Positions 22,415 to 26,810 of a stretch of 26,810 bases of DNA are shown here, piece after piece. The first letter of the stretch is position 1. Each line of letters starts with the position of its first letter. Under the pieces are notes generated by a model. That model was not told where the DNA came from. It worked only from the letters and a program-made list of their open reading frames with translations, and did no database searches. The stretch comes from Lachnospiraceae bacterium. GTDB lineage: Bacteria > Bacillota > Clostridia > Lachnospirales > Lachnospiraceae. The stretch is taken from positions 1 through 26,810 of the forward strand of contig CAAEMT010000018.1 in the NCBI GenBank assembly GCA_900757145.1, in the 5' to 3' direction. Both the position numbers and the translations under genes were made by a program.

Positions 22415-22441
22415 GTTACTGTGAGCAAAGCGAACAGTAAC
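22415..22441. repeat. 8-bp inverted repeat in the leader of the siroheme synthase gene
   Basis: GTTACTGT (22415-22422) and ACAGTAAC (22434-22441) enclose 11 bases. It starts about 15 bases after the likely transcription start. It could be an operator or a leader hairpin. Confidence 0.45.
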
Positions 22442-22464
22442 GATGAAAGAAAGAGGCAAAGAAA

Positions 22465-22935
22465 ATGAGTGGAAACAGGAAGCATTATTTTCCGATGTTT
22501 GTAGATCTTACAGATAAAAAGGTGGTTGTTGCAGGCGCGGGAACGATCGCGAAGCGCCGCATCAGGACACTTGTGAAATTTACAGACGAGCTTATTGTGG
22601 TTGCGCCTGAGGTCAATCAGGAGCTTAAACAGATGCAGCAGGAGGGAAAGCTTACTATTTTGAAGAAGCATTTTGAGCGGGAGGATATTTATGATGCAGC
22701 TCTCGTGATCGCGGCGACCAATGATAATAAAGTGAATCAGGAAATCTATACCGCGTGTAAATGTCTTGGAATCCCGGTGAATGTATGTGCGGACAAGACG
22801 AGGTGTGATTTCTATTTTCCGGGTATTGCGGAAAATGAAGATTTTGTAGTAGGAATCAGTACAAGCGGAAGAGAACAGAAAAGAACGCGGGATATTTCGG
22901 GAAAGATACAGGATCTGCTTGCACAGGAAGAGTAA
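22465..22935 (+). CDS. Precorrin-2 dehydrogenase / sirohydrochlorin ferrochelatase (Met8/CysG-N type)
   Basis: The product has 156 residues, with GAGG ahead of the ATG. The N-terminal NAD-binding segment KKVVVAGAGTIAKRRIRTL (G24-x-G26-x-x-A29) and the later VIAATNDNKVNQEI and CDFYFPGIAENEDFVVGIST are characteristic of siroheme synthase N-terminal domains. The enzyme oxidises precorrin-2 to sirohydrochlorin and can insert iron, giving siroheme for sulfite or nitrite reductases, or feeding B12 synthesis. At 156 residues it has only the NAD domain and a shortened C-terminal helical part. No cobA/hemD partner is present here, so it appears detached from the pathway cluster. Confidence 0.88.
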   Translation: MSGNRKHYFPMFVDLTDKKVVVAGAGTIAKRRIRTLVKFTDELIVVAPEVNQELKQMQQEGKLTILKKHFEREDIYDAALVIAATNDNKVNQEIYTACKCLGIPVNVCADKTRCDFYFPGIAENEDFVVGISTSGREQKRTRDISGKIQDLLAQEE

Positions 22936-23003
22936 AAAGCAGGCATGCAGGAGCTTTTGAACCGTGATCAGGAAAATGTCAAAGAGACGTAAAGGAGAGA
23001 AGA

Positions 23004-23480
23004 ATGCTGGTAAAGATTTTTACGGACGGCGCTGCACGCGGCAATCCGGACGGTCCAGGGGGATACGGAGTAATTCTGCAATATGTAGACAGGAGCGGCA
23101 GTCTGCATGAACGCGAATTTTCGCAGGGATATAAAAAGACAACAAATAACAGGATGGAGCTTATGGCGGCGATCGTTGGACTGGAAGCGCTTATGCGCCC
23201 CTGCGAGGTGGAGCTTTATTCAGATTCAAAATATCTGACAGACGCATTTAATAAGAAATGGATAGACGGTTGGATAAAAAAAGGATGGAAACGCGGAAAA
23301 AATGAACCGGTCAAAAATATGGACTTATGGAAGCGGCTGCTTGCAGCTGCCGAGCCGCACAATATCCATTTTATCTGGGTGAAAGGGCATGACGGACATC
23401 CGGAAAATGAACGGTGCGACTGTCTTGCAACATCGGCTGCGGATGGGACAGGACTGATCGAGGATGTTGCTGCCGGCTGA
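23004..23480 (+). CDS. rnhA: Ribonuclease HI
   Basis: The product has 158 residues, a standard length, with AAAGGAG before the ATG. The four catalytic acids are visible: D8 (IFTDGAARGNPDGPGGYG), E52 (NNRMELMAA), D74 (LYSDSKYL) and D139 (ERCDCLA), with the basic handle around KKWIDGWIKKGWKRG and the flexible WVKGHDGHPEN loop. It degrades the RNA strand of RNA-DNA hybrids, including R-loops and Okazaki primers. It lies 68 bases after the siroheme gene, on the same strand, and may share its transcript. Confidence 0.95.
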   Translation: MLVKIFTDGAARGNPDGPGGYGVILQYVDRSGSLHEREFSQGYKKTTNNRMELMAAIVGLEALMRPCEVELYSDSKYLTDAFNKKWIDGWIKKGWKRGKNEPVKNMDLWKRLLAAAEPHNIHFIWVKGHDGHPENERCDCLATSAADGTGLIEDVAAG

Positions 23481-23521
23481 TCTGCTGGCAGATCGCATAC
23501 ATTAGCTGCAGGCAATGTATG
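23479..23521. repeat. Two tandem hairpins after rnhA
   Basis: GATCTGC-TG-GCAGATC (23479-23494) overlaps the rnhA stop. It is followed by CATACATT (23496-23503) paired with AATGTATG (23514-23521). No T run follows, so any termination role is uncertain. Confidence 0.45.
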
Positions 23522-23543
23522 TAAGGATTCTCGATAGAAACAG

Positions 23544-23572
23544 TTGAAATGAAACGAAGGCTGTGCTATCAT
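23544..23572 (+). promoter_or_regulatory. Promoter for the small ORF and alaS
   Basis: TTGAAA (23544-23549) and TATCAT (23567-23572) are 17 bases apart. No T-box leader is visible in the roughly 65 bases before the small ORF. Confidence 0.65.
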
Positions 23573-23642
23573 ATTTTTTAAGCGCAAATGTGCAGGATAG
23601 AAAATAAAGGCAGTTCTGCTGCAGAGAAAGGAAGTAGAGAAA

Positions 23643-23789
23643 ATGGCAGCAATTATCAGCGAATTTATTATGGAACTTGTGAAGCTTGCCGCGTTAGTCG
23701 GCGTTTCTCTTGCAGCGATCTTCTGCGGAATGAAGCTGCGCAAAAGAAAAGATGCAAAGAAGGCGTCAAGGCTTTCGGACGAAAAATAA
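23643..23789 (+). CDS. 48-residue single-helix membrane protein upstream of alaS
   Basis: ATG 23643 is preceded by AAAGGAAGTAGAG and the ORF ends at TAA 23787-23789. The peptide has one membrane helix (LVKLAALVGVSLAAIFCG, about residues 12-29) followed by a strongly basic tail (KLRKRKDAKKASR). The pattern fits a real small protein with the tail in the cytosol. It lies between the promoter and alaS with 34 bases to the alaS start, so the two are co-transcribed. I do not recognise a characterised family. Confidence 0.65.
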   Translation: MAAIISEFIMELVKLAALVGVSLAAIFCGMKLRKRKDAKKASRLSDEK

Positions 23790-23823
23790 GAGTTAAATAC
23801 TAAGAGATGTTGGAGGAATTATT

Positions 23824-26463
23824 GTGAAAAAATACGGAGTGAATGAGCTGAGAAAAATGTTTCTCGACTTTTTTAAGAGTAAAGATCATCTGGTGATGAA
23901 CAGTTTTTCGCTGGTGCCGCATAATGACAACAGTCTACTGTTAATTAATGCTGGTATGGCGCCGCTTAAGCCGTACTTTACGGGAGCGGAGATTCCGCCG
24001 AAGCGTAGAGTGGCTACGTGTCAGAAATGTATTCGTACTGGTGATATTGAAAATGTAGGAAAGACAGCACGGCACGGCACATTTTTCGAGATGCTTGGCA
24101 ATTTTTCCTTTGGTGATTATTTTAAAGAAGAAGCAATCACATGGTCATGGGAATTCTTGACTGAGGTCGTAGGACTTGATCCGAATCGTCTGTATCCGTC
24201 TGTATATCTGGAGGACGATGAGGCGTGGGGAATCTGGCATGATAAGATCGGTATTCCGGAGGAACGTATTTTCCGTTTCGGAAAAGAGGATAACTTCTGG
24301 GAGCACGGAGCAGGTCCTTGCGGTCCGTGCTCTGAGATCTATTATGACCGTGGTGAAAAATACGGTTGCGGCAGACCGGACTGTACAGTTGGCTGTGAGT
24401 GCGACCGTTATATTGAAGTATGGAACAATGTGTTTACCCAGTTTGAGAATGATGGACACGGCAATTATGAGTTGCTTGTGCAGAAGAATATCGACACCGG
24501 TATGGGGCTTGAGCGTCTGGCAGCCGTTGTGCAGGATGTGGATTCTATCTTCGATGTTGATACAATGCAGGCACTTCGTGACAAAGTATGTGAATTTGCA
24601 CATACACAGTATAAGGAAGATGAGAAGAAGGATGTATCTATCCGTTTGATCGTCGATCATATCCGCTCGGCTACGTTTATGATTTCTGATGGAATCATGC
24701 CAACGAACGAGGGACGTGGATACGTGCTTCGCCGCCTGATCCGCCGTGCAGCTCGTCACGGACGTATGCTCGGCATCGAGGGCAGCTTCCTCTCAAAGCT
24801 TTCCGAGACAGTGATTGAGGGATCGAAGGACGGATATCCGGAGCTTGATGAAAAGAGAGAATTTATTTTCAAGGTTCTTTCTCAGGAAGAGGAGAAATTC
24901 AGTCGCACGATCGATCAGGGACTCAGCATTCTTTCTGATATGGAGGCGGAGCTTGAGAAAAACAAGGAAAAGACGCTTTCCGGCAAGGACGCGTTTGTGC
25001 TTTATGACACATACGGTTTTCCGCTTGATCTGACAAAGGAGATCCTTGAGGAAAAGGGATATGCGATAGATGAAGCTGGTTTCCAGGCGTGCATGGAGGA
25101 GCAGCGTCAGATGGCGCGTAAGGCGCGCGGTACGACGAACTACATGGGAGCGGACGCGACAGTTTACGATGAGATTGACGCATCTGTGACGACGGAGTTT
25201 ATCGGATACGACAGCCTGAAAGCAGAGTCTGTGATTACGGTATTGACGACACAGACAGAGCTTACAGAAGCGCTTACAGAAGGTGTGCATGGAACAGTGA
25301 TCACACAGCAGACACCATTTTATGCAACGATGGGTGGTCAGAACGGTGATACTGGAGTGATCTCCTGCGCAGCAGGCAGATTTGTCGTAGAGGATACGAT
25401 TCATTTGCTCGGCGGAAAATACGGTCATGTCGGATATATGGCAGAGGGTATGATCAAGACGGGAGATAAGGTCACGCTTGAGGTAGATGAAAAGGGCAGA
25501 AAGGCTACGTGCAAGAATCACAGTGCGACACACCTGCTCCAGAAGGCGCTTAAGACAGTTCTCGGTTCACACGTTGAGCAGAAAGGCTCTCTCGTGACGC
25601 CGGAGCGGCTTCGTTTTGACTTTGCTCATTTTCAGGCGATGACATCTGAGGAGATCGCAAAAGTTGAGGAGCTTGTAAATCAGGAGATCGCGGCTTCTCT
25701 CGCAGTCTGCACAGATATCATGAGCATTGAGGAAGCAAAGAAAACAGGCGCGATGGCTCTGTTTGGAGAGAAGTACGGCGATGAAGTGCGTGTTGTATCG
25801 ATGGGAGACTTTTCAAAAGAGCTGTGCGGCGGTACGCACGTTGGAAATACATCGGAGATCTCGACCTTTAAGATCGTTTCCGAGGCAGGTATCGCAGCAG
25901 GCGTGCGCCGTATCGAAGCACTGACGGGAGACGGAGTGTTCGCATACTATAAGGAGACAGAGAAAGAGCTGCATGAGGCAGCGGCCCTCCTTAAGACTAC
26001 TCCTGCCAAACTGCTTGAGAAGATCGCTTCTTTGCAGACAGAGCTTAAGAACGCCCACAGTGAGAACGAAGCGCTAAAGAGCAGGCTTGCGAAAGATGCG
26101 CTTGGCGATGTAATGGATCAGGTATGTGAAGTCGCAGGTGTGAAGCTTCTTGTGGCAAAGCTTGAGGGCGTTGACATGAACGGATTACGGGAGCTGGGCG
26201 ATCAGCTTCGTGAGAAGCTTGGTGAAGGTGTCGTGCTTCTGGCATCGGTAAATGACGGAAAGGTAAACCTGATGGCGGCTGCAACTGACGGTGCGATGAA
26301 AAAAGGCGCTCATGCAGGCAATCTGATCAAGGGCATCGCAGCTTTAGTCGGCGGCGGCGGCGGTGGACGTCCGAATATGGCGCAGGCAGGCGGAAAGAAT
26401 CCGGCAGGTGTTGCGGAGGCTCTTGAAAAGGCAAAAGAAGTCCTTGAATCTCAGATTCGGTAA
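23824..26463 (+). CDS. alaS: Alanyl-tRNA synthetase
   Basis: The product has 879 residues from GTG 23824, with GGAGG seven bases upstream. The class II catalytic domain opens with ELRKMFLDFFKSKDHLV and RRVATCQKCIRTGDIENVG. The editing domain has the zinc motifs NHSATHLLQKAL (H-x3-H) and ELCGGTHVGNT (C-x3-H). The C-Ala domain ends with a GGGGGG-RPNMAQAGG loop. Length and order are complete. The enzyme charges tRNA-Ala and hydrolyses mischarged Ser/Gly. No T-box was found upstream, so it is probably expressed constitutively from 23544-23572 together with the small membrane protein. Confidence 0.98.
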   Translation: MKKYGVNELRKMFLDFFKSKDHLVMNSFSLVPHNDNSLLLINAGMAPLKPYFTGAEIPPKRRVATCQKCIRTGDIENVGKTARHGTFFEMLGNFSFGDYFKEEAITWSWEFLTEVVGLDPNRLYPSVYLEDDEAWGIWHDKIGIPEERIFRFGKEDNFWEHGAGPCGPCSEIYYDRGEKYGCGRPDCTVGCECDRYIEVWNNVFTQFENDGHGNYELLVQKNIDTGMGLERLAAVVQDVDSIFDVDTMQALRDKVCEFAHTQYKEDEKKDVSIRLIVDHIRSATFMISDGIMPTNEGRGYVLRRLIRRAARHGRMLGIEGSFLSKLSETVIEGSKDGYPELDEKREFIFKVLSQEEEKFSRTIDQGLSILSDMEAELEKNKEKTLSGKDAFVLYDTYGFPLDLTKEILEEKGYAIDEAGFQACMEEQRQMARKARGTTNYMGADATVYDEIDASVTTEFIGYDSLKAESVITVLTTQTELTEALTEGVHGTVITQQTPFYATMGGQNGDTGVISCAAGRFVVEDTIHLLGGKYGHVGYMAEGMIKTGDKVTLEVDEKGRKATCKNHSATHLLQKALKTVLGSHVEQKGSLVTPERLRFDFAHFQAMTSEEIAKVEELVNQEIAASLAVCTDIMSIEEAKKTGAMALFGEKYGDEVRVVSMGDFSKELCGGTHVGNTSEISTFKIVSEAGIAAGVRRIEALTGDGVFAYYKETEKELHEAAALLKTTPAKLLEKIASLQTELKNAHSENEALKSRLAKDALGDVMDQVCEVAGVKLLVAKLEGVDMNGLRELGDQLREKLGEGVVLLASVNDGKVNLMAAATDGAMKKGAHAGNLIKGIAALVGGGGGGRPNMAQAGGKNPAGVAEALEKAKEVLESQIR

Positions 26464-26472
26464 GCTGATGAA

Positions 26473-26498
26473 ATTTTTCCGCCAAAATACGGAAAAAT
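26473..26498. terminator. Inverted repeat after alaS, possible terminator
   Basis: ATTTTTCCG (26473-26481) and CGGAAAAAT (26490-26498) form a 9-bp stem with an 8-base loop. No T run follows on the plus strand, and the rpsU -35 starts only three bases later, so its efficiency is doubtful. Confidence 0.45.
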
Positions 26499-26500
26499 AG

Positions 26501-26528
26501 TTGACGAAAATTGAAAATATGGTATACT
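26501..26528 (+). promoter_or_regulatory. rpsU promoter
   Basis: TTGACG (26501-26506) and TATACT (26523-26528) with 16-base spacing are a near-consensus strong promoter, as expected for a ribosomal protein. Confidence 0.75.
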
Positions 26529-26556
26529 ACGTATTAGTGCAATAAAAATACCCAGA

Positions 26557-26584
26557 CAGTTGTATTATGCACAATCTACAACTG
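26557..26584 (+). promoter_or_regulatory. Leader hairpin ending at the rpsU Shine-Dalgarno region
   Basis: CAGTTGTA (26557-26564) and TACAACTG (26577-26584) pair perfectly around 12 bases. The 3' arm shares its last base with the GGAGGGAGG purine tract (26584-26592), so folding may modulate ribosome access. Confidence 0.4.
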
Positions 26585-26606
26585 GAGGGAGGTTAGGTGT
26601 GAGACA

Positions 26607-26783
26607 ATGTCAAATGTAATCGTAAAAGAAAACGAAACTTTGGACAGCGCTTTACGCCGTTTCAAGAGAAACTGCGCAAAGGCTGGTATCCAGCAGGAGA
26701 TTCGTAAAAGAGAACATTACGAGAAGCCGAGCGTAAGACGTAAGAAAAAGTCTGAAGCGGCTCGTAAGCGTAAATTCAATTAA
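26607..26783 (+). CDS. rpsU: 30S ribosomal protein S21
   Basis: The product has 58 residues: start SNVIVKENETLDSALRRF, then CAKAGIQQEIRKREHYEKP and a basic tail KKKSEAARKRKFN. This is the usual Clostridial length and sequence pattern. S21 sits on the 30S platform near the anti-Shine-Dalgarno helix and aids initiation. The start is ATG 26607. The strongest purine tract is 14 bases upstream, which is long, with a closer AGG at 26595-26597. It has its own promoter and leader hairpin. The window ends 27 bases after its stop. Confidence 0.97.
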   Translation: MSNVIVKENETLDSALRRFKRNCAKAGIQQEIRKREHYEKPSVRRKKKSEAARKRKFN

Positions 26784-26810
26784 TGTGCAGTAAAATCCCT
26801 GGTCAGAGAT

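Noticed and set aside
23573..23823. T-box leader for alaS
   Set aside because: No AGGGTGGNACCGCG-like sequence or matching terminator was found. The interval is filled by a promoter and a small ORF.
24793..25533. Long minus-strand open frame opposite alaS
   Set aside because: It is antisense to the conserved synthetase, has composition typical of a shadow frame and lacks initiation signals.

Overview
The window reads as a low-to-mid GC Firmicute chromosome, most likely a gut Lachnospiraceae (Clostridia). Supporting signs are the SpoIIM-like/XerD pair, Rpn-type nuclease, YesN/YesM two-component system, AgrC/AgrA-like pair, the Clostridial S21 protein, strong AGGAGG-type ribosome sites and frequent GTG starts. 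No rRNA, tRNA, CRISPR array, intact insertion sequence or phage module was seen.

Layout. 1-500: decayed membrane-protein gene and a doubtful small ORF. 570-4490: AAA/DUF4143 ATPase, AgrC-like kinase, AgrA-like LytTR regulator (probably frameshifted at its end), a small membrane protein and a terminator. 4755-7086: Rpn-family nuclease and a membrane-anchored metallophosphoesterase. 7266-10555: DUF362 protein, SpoIIM-like protein, XerD-like recombinase and ferritin. 10855-15390: mglB-mglA-mglC galactose ABC transporter operon. 15652-21125: a four-gene sugar-sensing operon made of a YesN-type regulator, a YesM-type kinase, a membrane-anchored RbsB-like binding protein and a galactose-binding lipoprotein. 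21214-22248 (minus strand): DAHP synthase. 22465-26783: siroheme synthase domain, RNase HI, a 48-residue membrane protein, alaS and rpsU.

The main discovery candidate is the transporter's binding protein at 10855-12084. Its blocks are in circularly permuted order compared with E. coli MglB. The secreted protein begins at what is normally about residue 84 of the mature protein, runs to the usual C-terminal end, and then continues through a linker of about 20 residues into the usual N-terminal block. Nearly all galactose-contact residues survive but are split between opposite ends of the chain. The lipoprotein at 20103-21125 is a paralogue in ordinary order, so the window holds its own control. 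The cognate permease MglC carries an extra cytoplasmic, charged, probably coiled-coil domain of about 215 residues, and a perfect 12-bp hairpin separates mglB from mglAC.

Proposed working (inference): extracellular galactose or glucose is sensed by the lipoprotein and/or the anchored RbsB-like protein, passed to the Cache-type kinase and AraC-type regulator, and used to switch on the neighbouring mglBAC operon, whose mglB promoter lacks a good -35 box. The intergenic hairpin would keep the binding protein in excess over the membrane components. The remaining genes are mostly housekeeping.
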